DNA of 64,000 nt from Enoplolaimus lenunculus. Its lineage: Eukaryota > Nematoda > Enoplea > Enoplida > Thoracostomopsidae. Positions 24,201-36,200 of the stretch are shown one piece after another; position 1 is the first letter of the stretch, and every line of letters starts with the position of its first letter. The notes beneath the pieces were generated by a model that had not been told where the DNA came from, did no database searches, and saw only the letters and a program-made list of their open reading frames with translations. A program made the position numbers and the translations under genes. Where the stretch lies: the NCBI GenBank assembly GCA_030248215.1, contig JASANG010003801.1, forward strand, positions 155,238 to 219,237. Direction: 5' to 3'.

Positions 24201-27200
24201 GGCATCGGTATATATTCAAAATAATCGGTATCGGCATCGGTATATATTCAAAATAATCGGTATCGGCATCGGTATATATTCAAAATAATCGGTATCGGCA
24301 TCGGTATATATTCAAAATAATCGGTGTTGGCATCGGTATGTATTCAAAATAATCGGCATCGGTATATATTCAAAATAATCGGTATCGGCATCGGTATATA
24401 TTCAAAATAATCGGTATCGGCATCGGTATATATTCAAAATAATCGGCATCGGTATATATTCAAAATAATCGGCATCGGTATATATATATTCAAAATAATC
24501 GGCATCGGTATATATTCAAAATAATCGGTATCGGCATCGGTATATATTCAAAATAATCGGCATCGGTATATATTCAAAATAATCGGCATCGGTATATATA
24601 TATTCAAAATAATCGGCATCGGTATATATTCAAAATAATCGGCATCGGTATATATTCAAAATAATCGGCATCGGTATATATTCAAAATAATCGGCATCGG
24701 TATATATTCAAAATAATCGGCATCGGTATATATTCAAAATAATCGGCATCGGTATATATTCAAAATAATCGGCATCGGTATATATTCAAAATAATCGGTA
24801 TCGGCATCGGGGAACAATTTTGGTATCGGCACATCCCTAGCAAGGATGTATAGTACGTCGTTTTATGATTTACTTGAAATAAATCTTTGTGAATGACATT
24901 ATTAGTCGCTTCGCATTGCATAGTGCCCATTACTATTTTACACACGAGCTGCTAGAATATAGATGGCGAAACAAATTCGTTTCTATCTTTACGAAATTAG
25001 GATCATGTTCAGTTTTTAAGTAATAAAAATTCCGGGCTCGTGTTTGCCCGGAAAAGAAATCCGGGGCCGGGTCCGGATTTGCATTCTTAAAAATTCTTAG
25101 GTCCGGGTGTTTCTTCCAGATAAATCTGGGTCCGGTTCCGGGTTTTTCGTTTAAAAAACCCGGGTCCGGCTACGTATTTATTTTTAAATGTTGCACCTCT
25201 AATATGGCAACGAGTCCACCTTGGTATGTTCTACACGTCGTAGCAGAATATTTACTCGTAAAAAACTTTTAAGTGAAGTTACTCCCGTCGAAATGTAATC
25301 CTGGCTACGCCATTTCTGATACATAAAGTTCTGTTCAGAAGGGGGTTGGGGAGTGTTGAGTTAAAAACCAGTCGTAGTGGGACTACATCTATTGAGCGAA
25401 GCTCGAACACATTTAAGCAATTAAACTAATATGCAATGTTATTTATTAGCTAACTATTCATTTATCGGTTTTGGAGGTTTGTAGACAATTTATTCAGGTT
25501 AACACCCCAGGATAATTCGCTCTCAAATAAAAAAAGTTTATCAAAATCGGTTCAGCGGTTTCTGAGTTTATTTTCGGACGAACAGATGGACGACGGACGG
25601 ACATCCACTTTTCGACCCCCCAAATGCAACATAAACGATTCGCGAAACTCTGAGGTTCGCTCCGAGTTTCGGTTTAGGTATACTAAGCATTTGGGCGTTC
25701 TCTAATGGGAGTCGGGGTCCCCACTTACCAAAAGCCCCATCCTTAAGATGTTCAACCCAGTTCGCCCTCACACTCAAGCTTTCACCCCCCAATTAATTTT
25801 AAATTCCATACATTTTGGGAAAAACCCGATCATATGTCTTAATGTATTTGATATGTGTTTAATAGAGTTATATGATTGTTTTTATAATGTGCTTAGTTGT
25901 AGGCGCAGCTAAACACTGGCTAGCACAGCTACTGTCGCTTTATTGAATATTCTGCAACCCCTACTTTAAAAATTTATCTCGGTTGATGCCCCCGCTCTGC
26001 CGTCACACGAGTGAATACCCAGCTGGTAATAGGTGTTGATATAATGTGGGTTTCCGTCTATGATCACGGCTCTGCTATACTGGCACGATTGTTTTGTACC
26101 ATTTATCAAGCATGGCTTTTTATGTAGTCGTACGTGGTTTAAAATTTAAATTGTTTCTACGGAGACGAATAGGGGTTCTATTAGCTAACATCCATTGTCC
26201 AAAAGTTTCTAGGCTAAGAGACCAAAGAAACTTTCGGGTTTAGAATAACCAGTTTTATCCTGGGGTCCAAATTTTTTTTGCTACTGGATCAGGTTATATC
26301 ATTGCGCTATGACATCCTGGGTACGACGGCACGTGGGGGTTATGTTTCAACTGGAAGTCTGTCTTAGCGTGTTGCAAAGTTGTATAACCTAATGGTAGTA
26401 TACTTGCTTACTTATGTCATAATTGAATTTGCGACAATTCGTCGCCCGAGACAACTTGACGCCTAACAGTGTACGAAAACTTATGAATAGTTCTAAGCAT
26501 AATCCTATGCGTAATCGGAAGCCTAAGCCTAAGTCTACGTGTAAGCATAATGATGGGCGACGAATTGTCGAGTTGATGAAACTTTAGATTACAAGTTGTC
26601 GGGCGACGAATTGTCGTGATACGGCCGATAATTGTGCTTTGTAGTGGTAGTTCAGTCTTTGTTGATGTGTCAGCTTTGATATTAGCCTCTAAACCGCTTG
26701 TGGCAACGCCCTTGAAATCCAGCGGCAAAGGATTCATAAGTTATAAGACTTAATAGCAGTTGATTAGAGTTAACAAGCCAGAGTCGATGATGACTTCAGA
26801 CAATAGTATGTACCTCGTTGTACCATCACTAGGGTGTTCTGGCGGGGGGGCATTGCTTTGTACTGACTGGGGAAATGTTCCCAGCTGCAAACTGTTATGA
26901 AAGTGCTGTAGAGGTTTGTGGTAGATTCGACGTTATAAAAATGTGTTTTTTGTGTGTTTTTCAGAATGGTGGGAAATGTCGATTGATAACGATAGCGTCG
27001 TGGTGAACGCTCAACAGCAACAACAATCAGTGACAGCAGTGCGAGCTGGAAATCGGCAGTTGCAAAGCAAACAGGAGGTAAGTATTCTTTTGTAACGCAA
27101 TTTTATACTTCTTTACCGTCGCCAAACTTAAGTCTGAAGTCAGAGCTTGTATTCTCATATGTGTGTAGCATCTATTACAAGTTAGTGATAGGCCATGTAA

Positions 27201-30200
27201 CTTTCGAAGTAGGGAACAAGTGATGTTCGAAAATTCAGCACATTTATTGCTTTCGATTTTCTCTGCTACTGTGCAAATTTTGTGATCAGTAATTGCACCA
27301 GTTCGTTAGTTTGAAAACCTATTACTAACTGGTGATAGGTGCTATACTGCTGTATGCATTTTGAGAATATGTGCCCTAAGCATAAAGCCTACGCCTAAGT
27401 TATGCCAAAACATGAAAATTTTGAAAACTGTGAGAGGAATGGGCACAAAGGCCTTTTGTTGTTTGAAATGAGTGAATGTGATATTGGAGTTCAATAGAAA
27501 AGCACATAACTTTTTGTGACGGTTCAGAGTAACATTTGTAGTTCTCGAGGGTCGAAACGAACTGTTTACGGTCGCTGTATTCGCTGACAAAAAATTTTTT
27601 TACATGAGATTGTATCATTTTGAAATGAAATGCTTACTGTGACACGTGCATGCGCTTTACGGTTTTAGGCTGAAACAACGTTGACGAACTCAAAACCAAA
27701 GCATCGACACAGCTCAAATGTCGCGGCTCCGTTGGCTGCACCGGAAGAAACTGTTGTGGACCAGTCCGGTGGACTAACGACGGGCGCCGCCAGGAACACG
27801 ACAATTGCATCCGCAGTAGATGATCATGTAAGTGATTGGTTACAGGGTTTTTTGGGGGGGGGAGGGGTAAAACTTTTGGTGGTATAGGTGTCTTCGAAAC
27901 TATGAGCCAGTCATTGCAGAGACGTAGTAGACGCCTGCTTAATAGGGAAATTAGGGAATATTGCGATTTTGCCAGGGACATCAGTTGAAAAGGATAAAAT
28001 GGCTGATCGGAAAAATGTTTTCAAAATAATTCTGCGGTCGCCATGAGCATAGGGGTGATATGGCGAATACGCAGCACTATTTGGGTTAATTCAGTCAATA
28101 TTACAAAATTATACTGCAGATGGTGTGTTTTTTGTTGTTTTAGCGAATGCAAACACGTGTTGATAGCGGTAGCAATGAAGATTTGGCAAGAAGACATCAA
28201 GGTAACTATATGAGCTATATACGCCTAGGTAGAAGTTGTTACTATTTTGTTTTGAGTAGCTATGTATTTTTAGTAAAGTTATAAAGTTGTTTTAAGTAAG
28301 GGCTGCGCTATACTACTTCATTGTGCTTCGTACACAACTCGTACCAACGATTTTTAACATGACGTGCGGCGCCACCCGTCGGCAAGTGACGGCGAGCATA
28401 GCACAAATCTAGAATGATTGGTTGGGCCGCCCTCGTAGTACAGAAATCAAAAAACTTAGATTAATTATAGAAAAATGTTGAAGGCTTTGGCGAATCATTT
28501 GTATTTCTGCCAGCTGCCATGGAGCTGATTGAATTATACACCCGCGTATATTTGTTGTAACATGTGTTGTAAATGTATGCATGTGCCCGTGTCCGGTCAC
28601 AATCTTTATTGGGTTACAATAAAGCTGGAAAAATTGACAGACGACCAGTGTTGAGCGTATTCCAATTCCTTGACCTAAAATTAAACTTCAGCGTAAAAAT
28701 AAGTCTACAGCTAGGCTCACGTCCGAGCGAAAATAATAGACGCAATCGTAGCCAGGGATGGGCGGTAAATGTAACATGGTCCAAACAAATATTGCAACTG
28801 AACGCAACACTACAAAACATCGGCGTAAGATGTAAGCTTTATTACGCAAAGCATTTGGATACCTTAAGCCACGGAAGCAAGAATATGTTAGCTACGTTCT
28901 GATATTTGAATGCCATCTAGTATTAGAGTTGGATAAACTATCGGGATCCGGCCGGATATTAGATTATCCAGCTCCGTTTAAATTTTAAGTGTATTGTTTC
29001 GAAAATCAGTTCTTGCTCTGTTGTAGAAGTTACATTTGAAACGCAACCGTCAACTTCAAAGGTTACCGCCGAGACGGCAGCTGGCGACACTGGAGACAGT
29101 AGCAACAATCGGCTCAATCCAATGTCGACATACTGTCGTGTTGGACGGAAGCCAACGCCGCACAAAAAGACCCGACGCAAAGGATTTGCGGGAGCCGCAG
29201 CTGCGGCAGGCGCAAATTTCTTGTCGTCATCGTCTTCGACCTACGGCAGCCGGCATGGAGCCACAGAGCCAAGTAGGTCGTCCGTTCCATAAGCTGCCCT
29301 GATTGTGATGTGTGCGTGTGGTACATTATACTGGTTGCCTGTTGCATAAGCTTGTTTGTATCATGCACGCAATCAGGGCACAGTACGGTAATTTTGTGTA
29401 ATATTTAGCTTGGTTTTTGTATTTTGTTTTTGTGTGTATTTGTGCGTAGTGAATTGCCGTTTTTTTTATGTTTTGTAGAAACAGCTTAAAGGCGCTATAC
29501 TCACCTCGCGGCGCCACGCATCACACCGTACAGCGCTGCGCGGCAGCGATCATTGGTGTTCTGTGACGTGCGGCGGTGATCGTCGTCACGTGGCGCTGCA
29601 CGGCATACAAATGTATTAGCGCAACCCTAAGTATACCGTGACGTGTATTTTTGTTGCATGACGCTTGCGTTATAGTTTGCACTGAGTTACAAAGTAAGTC
29701 GTAGTTCACACGGTGCAACTGGTTGCTGCTCCATAGCAAATTTTGCAATTAATCCTGGATGTTTGGTTTAAAGTTTAGAATTATCGAATTTTGCAAAAAC
29801 TATAGATTGTTTGCTACGGTGCCATCTCAATTTTGGTTTTTCAATTTTGAAAAACAATACAATTTGAGTAATTTCGTTTGCTATGGTCCCAGTTGAATTT
29901 TTTCCGGAAGCTTGAAAAAGTTCAGTTTTTTGATCTGTATACCGACGACGGAGCGAAAAAACGTCGGCTCTGTTGTAGTAAGTATTCTGCAGAAATCCTC
30001 GTGTTTGTTTGCTTGTTTGTTTGTTTGTTTGTTTGTTTGTTTTGTTTGTTTGTTTATTTGTTTGTTTGATTGATTGATTGTTTAATATCAAACAAAATAA
30101 TTGTCAAAAAATAAAATTTTTAAAAAGTTGCAGCAGCAAAAAATCGCGCCGTGTGAACATAACTGAATTCAGCAAGCCTTGAGCTCTATTCACTCGTGCA

Positions 30201-33200
30201 AGTTTCTGCAGCAATAACCTGCACGTGCAACTTGCATGAAGTTTAGTCACAAAGCAGTTTTGAAGTTCTTGTAGCTGCAAATTATGCGCTGGAATTTCGT
30301 TCTATTAAATTTAATACGGACATGTGAACGCAGTTTCGCTTCGCATGAATATTTCAAGTCAAGAAATTTTGAATAAAACCTTATTTACGCGTGAATTTTT
30401 GTTGCAACTAAAACTTGCAGCTGCATTTATTCTTGATGAATATACGCCAAGAATTAATTCATAGGTATAAATAGCCTTGCAAGTCGAATTAATTCTTCAT
30501 CAATGGCTGAACTGATAATTTATAGGGTATGCTTGATATTTTTTGCAGTAGCCTGCAAATTTTTCTGATAACTCATGTGAACATTAAAAATCTAAATGAT
30601 GTTTCATTGCAAATACTTGCAGCAACAAGTATTTAATGCAAGTTGCAGCTACGCGTTCTCGCTGCAAAAACTTGACTGTGTGAATAGGACTGTATAAAAT
30701 TTAAATCTACCATTTTATGTGATGAATAAAGTTGCCTTTTGCGGTAGAAAGTTGAAAATTCTGTAAAGACATGTAGCTTTTTGTGCGTTTTTAATTGGCT
30801 GTATTCAGTTGCATTTAGGTGTCTTCGCGTCTTTAATTTTTTTCTATCTTTACTGCTGTTATATTTTATTTTTGAACGCTTAGCTGTTTGTTTTTAGCTA
30901 ATTTCCGGTTCTATAAGCAGTTTCCGTCAACAGCGTCGGCAAGAACTTCGAAGGCGACCGGAAGTGGAACACGGTTGGTGAGTGCGGTCGCCTCAAAAAT
31001 TACTGGGTCGTTTAGCGCAGAAAGTTTAACCGCATTGTTGCCGTCGACACCGATGAACGCCGATGTGCGTTGTGCTGATTCGCGTAGGAAAATGACGGAT
31101 CGCCAACACATAATAAATTGTGGGAAAATGACGGAGCATGAGAAAATGACGGAGCGTGGGAAAACGATAGAGCGTGCTAAAATAGATGATGACGATGGCG
31201 GTAACGAGGTCGGATTTAGTTTGGGCAGCATGGATGATATCACTAGTGGCGTGGGGAGTAGGAGTGGTGATCTAGATACTTCTAACCGATGCCGAAACGG
31301 TGGTCTTGGGGACCTCTATGTTGTAGGATCGAACGGTGAGTTGACACGGTTAAACGCTGATGAGGATGACGATGAAGAATTCTTCACTGAATCCGTCTGG
31401 GATGAGTCTCGGGTGGCAGGGTCAATTAGGGTCGCCGAACGGAGGGACGGCGCAGCAAAGGTGGTGCTAATCAGGCGGTCTAGGAGCAAGGATGATGTGA
31501 TCGGATATGAGAATTGGCTCGCACAAACAGGGGTAGATCGCAAGCATGCCGAAGATAATGAAGATGGATGGGTCGGTAAACGTTCCAACTTTGTGGGTAA
31601 TGAGCTAGTGGGAAATGAGCAGCAAAGAAGGCAGCAGCCTACTCGCATAGCAGCAGTTAATCGTGGGTATTTAGGGGGCACTGGTAGCGGAAGTGTGATT
31701 CGAAGTTTTGGTGGGCGAGAACGTAGCGTCGAGTGCTTGCTGGCGGATGACTCGTTAGAGGCCACCCGAGCTAAAATTGGTGTGGTTAACCCGGTTTATT
31801 GTGGGACTATCGATCGTCATAGGCTAGGGGTGTGTGCAGCCTATGGGGTTGCGGATAGTGGAATAACCGAAGTGGCACAACAGAGTGGTTTAGGGCCAAC
31901 ACGAGAAAAGTGGAGGCACAATTTTGAAGCGCCGTTCGGTAGTTGTGGTAAACAAGCGGTCGCGGATAGTGTTTCGCCTACGTCACCCAGTATTATTCGC
32001 CGTATGGCTTCGTCGTTTAGGTTTAGGCCGTCGTTGGGTGCCGCTACAACAGCAGTATCGCCAACCAGCGGCGAAGATGCTGGCCTAATACACCACGATC
32101 GCGACTCTCAGCAGCACCTGATGCCTTCAGCTAAACAACTCCAGTCACGCGGGATTCAACGGAAACAGCGATCGGCGACTGCTCGTGCTGCTCTCGTTGG
32201 CCCTTCGTCGCACCAAGAGGCTCCTCGTGCTGGAGTTAATAAAACTTCAGTTAGGAGCACAAGCCAGTCGCGGTCACGGCGCCGGCATTTTGCCGATTAT
32301 TTCCTTTCCTCAACGAAGGTTTCTGCGCATGATGCCGCCGTCGCTAACCGATTGCACCCGGACCTGGTCGCTGGAAGACGTCATGAAATTCATTGCGGTC
32401 CCGTTGAGCATCATGGTGGCTCTCCCATGGATACTAGTACTGCAACCTGCGGTACTAGGAGTGCACCTCAGTCACCAGTGCTATCGGGAACCGCTGCAAG
32501 CGACCGATGGTGGGTGACCAGGAGTCCTGGACGCAGTGTGCGCCGTATAGGTGCCATTTTTATGTTACCCCCTCAGTCGGATGATTTTGACGAAAATTGG
32601 TGCTATGAAGGTAAGCCAGTGTCTTTTTGGAACGCAAAATATCAGCACTCTGTTTTGTGAGATTTTGTTATGTTTTGTATATGGTTTAGTTCAGCAGCTT
32701 GGCTCTGAACGAGGTAGTTTTTTTTTGTTTCTTATATGTTTTGACGTTATTATTTTGTGCCAAATGTCAACAGATACAAAATTTTTTAATTTGTGCTATG
32801 AGTAGTAATTACGATCCGTATGTATTTCAAATTTTTCTTGAGTATGGAGGGTGTGTCGGAATTGGAATTTAAATTTGAATTATACCCGGAATATTATGAT
32901 TTGGAACTAAAAATGGATACTTAGAAAAATTTCCACAAGTAAGAAACCAATTTGGATAAATCGCTGGCGGTGACTACACTGTCTTACTGTAATTAAGTCC
33001 ATGGTCGAAATTAAAGCGCTTAACGATTTCGCAAGGTCTTGAAAACGCCGAAAGTACTACACCGCCATTATTCAGCAAGTGTCGTGGTTTGCGCCAAATT
33101 TCCAGAAATTGATTAAAGTGACGTTGCATTCGATAATTGTAGTTTATTTTAATAGTTTTTAATATGGATACTTTTACCTGTAATAATACTTATTTTACAC

Positions 33201-36200
33201 CAACGTTTAAAAGATAGCTTGGTTACTAAGTAAACTGCTAAATCTAATACTTTCGTGAGTATTTTTTTGGAATGTTTTATTTTTGTTTCAGTATCAAAAG
33301 ATCAGGGCGATAACGTAGTGCCAAATGAACGAGCCAAAGATTTTGGCAGTGGCGGGTCGAAGGTATGATTATTTTTTGTTTGTATGATTTATTGTTTTGG
33401 CTGTGATGAGAAATTGGCTGGGGAAGAAGGAAAACTGTTGAATTAACGAAGTTAGTTGAAATTAAATTATACCAGACGCGTCGCAGATATCAGACTGAAC
33501 CGGACGACGCCGTACGTCATTAGAATAGTCGAAACCTAACTGTTACATTTAAATATTTGTTTCATTTTATTACATTATTGTAGCACTTCTTGCGATCTCC
33601 TCGTAAAGAAGAAAAAAAGGAACGGAAAACTTCAAAGGATCATCGTGGGGTAAGGTTAAACGCCTGGTAAGGTATAACGCGTAGATGTCGGCGTATTTTT
33701 ATTGTTTAGTAGTAAAAAATGTATGCGTTAACCTATTTATATTTATAATATGTCCGGTGTCAATTTAAAAATTATATCGCAGAATTTTCTGCTGAACTGA
33801 ACTAATTGAAATAATCGTAGTTTGTTCTGATGCGATGTTTTGCTGCTTGTCTTTTTAGATTAAAAAGATTTCGTTCGATCGTTTTGGAATGAGCAGTGGC
33901 GGAGCTGGAACCGGAAGCGGAACATCGCTGATGTCAATGAGTGGCTCAGCAAGTGCCACCGGAAATGCGAGCAGTAATCAGCACATGCCTTCCAGTTCCG
34001 GTCGTGATCAGCAATGCTTAGGCGCAAGCCGCGGTGGTGCCGCTCAAGCATCCAAATCTGGTGGCGGACCTGTGTTTTTGTTGCCTACGCCCGGTAAAAA
34101 TGTGACCCTCGAGGATTTAGCACCGTCACGCGCGGCGCCGATTCCGAAGTTTGTGATCAAATGCGTTGAATATGTTGAAACTCATGGTGAGTTTGATTGA
34201 TGCTATTTTGTAGTTGAGATTTAAACGGAAGGCAAGTATCTATTTAAATACCTTAGGTCAATATGCACTGGATATCTGGTAAATCTCTGTATTCGGACAT
34301 TATACAGTAGACCTTGGTAACTTATCCACCGAAATGTGCCGGATGTCCGGATGTATTTTGTAATGACGCTTATTACACTACATTTTCTCTATATCGAATG
34401 GATTTTCTGTTCAGCGTTCGTTTTTTCAAATAGTAATATTTTAGTAATACATTGCTATTCGCATTCTCTTAACTTATGAGCATAACTCGATTTCTGAATA
34501 AATGCAATTTATGAGAGCGAAGATATACGCACATTTTGTCAAAGATTTCGTCAAAAATATTCAGAAGAAGTTTTGCTAAGTAGAAACTTTAGATGAAAAT
34601 TTTCAAAAGTAATCATTGCACCGCTGTTTGTTTTTATGCACACGGATGTTTATTTTTGTATATTTTTTAGCATTCCGTCTGCATTTTAGGCCTAACGACA
34701 GAAGGAATTTATCGCGTTTGCGGCAATCAAGCTCATGTTACACTGCTACAGAACAAATTTTTGGAAGGTAACTGGAAGTTGGTTCGCAGTAGTTATTAGG
34801 CTACTGGATTGTCTTCCTAAAAGTTCTTAGTCTTAGTGTATGGTTAACACAAGTTTCAGTGCAAGACGAGGTCGTAATGCGTGCTAATTACATATTTTCT
34901 GTTGCATTCAGAATGTAGCCAGTTGCATTACTCTTAATCTAAGACTATCATCCGCGTTTGGCGGCGCTTATAAGTGGATGAATGTTTGACTGTTTGAATT
35001 GACTTCATAAACTTAAGTTTGACTTGTGTGCAATGATGTTACTTTGACCTGTGTACAACGATATTGGTTTATGTTTCAGACCCAGATGCTCCGTTTGAAG
35101 CTTGTGATGTTCACGTGTTTGCAGTTGCAACTGCGTTGAAGAAATTTTTTTCTGATGTTTTTGAACCTGTACTACCGTATTCCATGTTTGACGAACTTAT
35201 TAAAGCAATGAGTAAGTGAATATTAATTGGTTATGTTATTGTTTGTTTTGTTAGTCTATCGATCAAAGTTTGATCAAGAATGGATAGTGATTTTACACAA
35301 GAGTATGCAACTGGGTAATTTCTCTGCAGGGAAGTAACGACCCGATAGTTGTATATTTTCATTTGCATAACGCAAGCACCAACGTAAATGGGGTGGCCAA
35401 GTACGCTCCTAGTATAAGAGTATGAACAGCGAATATAGTCTTAATCCTGAAGGAAATCGCGTAGAAATTCTTCGTTTGAATGTCTATAATTTAGTCTCAT
35501 TCGAATTTACGCTCTGTATATATTATTTTGTTTTATTGTTTCTTTTGGTTTTTCAGGCTTAACTCAACAAGAAGTTCGGGTGAACAGATTGCGGGCGACC
35601 CTGCGCCGACTGCCTCGCGAAAATGAAGAACTTTTGAAATATTTTATTCGACATTTAAGAAAGTAAGTGGAGATTTTGTTGTGTTATGAATTATTGTAGA
35701 TTTGTCGTTTGGTTCGTGGTTCTAGTCATGCAAAATGTTTTAAGTTGACAGTGATGCGCAGTAGTTCGCTAGCCCAATCTTGAGTAGATAGGAAGTAGCT
35801 CGTTTTCAGGGGTGCCACGTGGTTCAACGAAGACGGAAATGATCCGCTGGAGGCTTTTTAGAAAATCATTAAAAATTCTGAGAATTTTTTTTGCATTACG
35901 TGAAGTAACAAATAGCAGCCATAACGCATTTTTCTAATGAAATAATTATTGTCGCATTTCTGTGAATTGAAGTGGACGTTAATGCTACATATCTTGTGGA
36001 ATATATGTACATGAAATTGTATTGTTTGTTTTTTACTTGATGTTATTATTGTGGTTGTTTTACAGAGTTGCTCATCACGCGCACGAAAATCAAATGGACT
36101 ATACAAATTTGGCAAAGTGTCTTTGGCCAACGCTACTCAGGCCGCATTTTGACAATTTTGAAGCGATGGTTGGAATGACGGATAAGCTGAAAGAGTTGGT

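Larger units (their letters stand above)
22684..26964. other. Intronic DNA of the p190 gene after the cassette exon
   Basis: 4.3 kb with no exon seen. It contains a (GTT)n run (22741-22800), a hAT-like MITE (23144-23465), a large minisatellite (23997-24812), a CCGGG-rich repeat (25018-25190) and the second copy of the GGACGGACG-tail repeat (25390-25690). Confidence 0.7.

Noticed and set aside
29768-30091. Minus-strand frame with a KQTNKQTNK run
   Set aside because: Translation of the (GTTT)n simple repeat.
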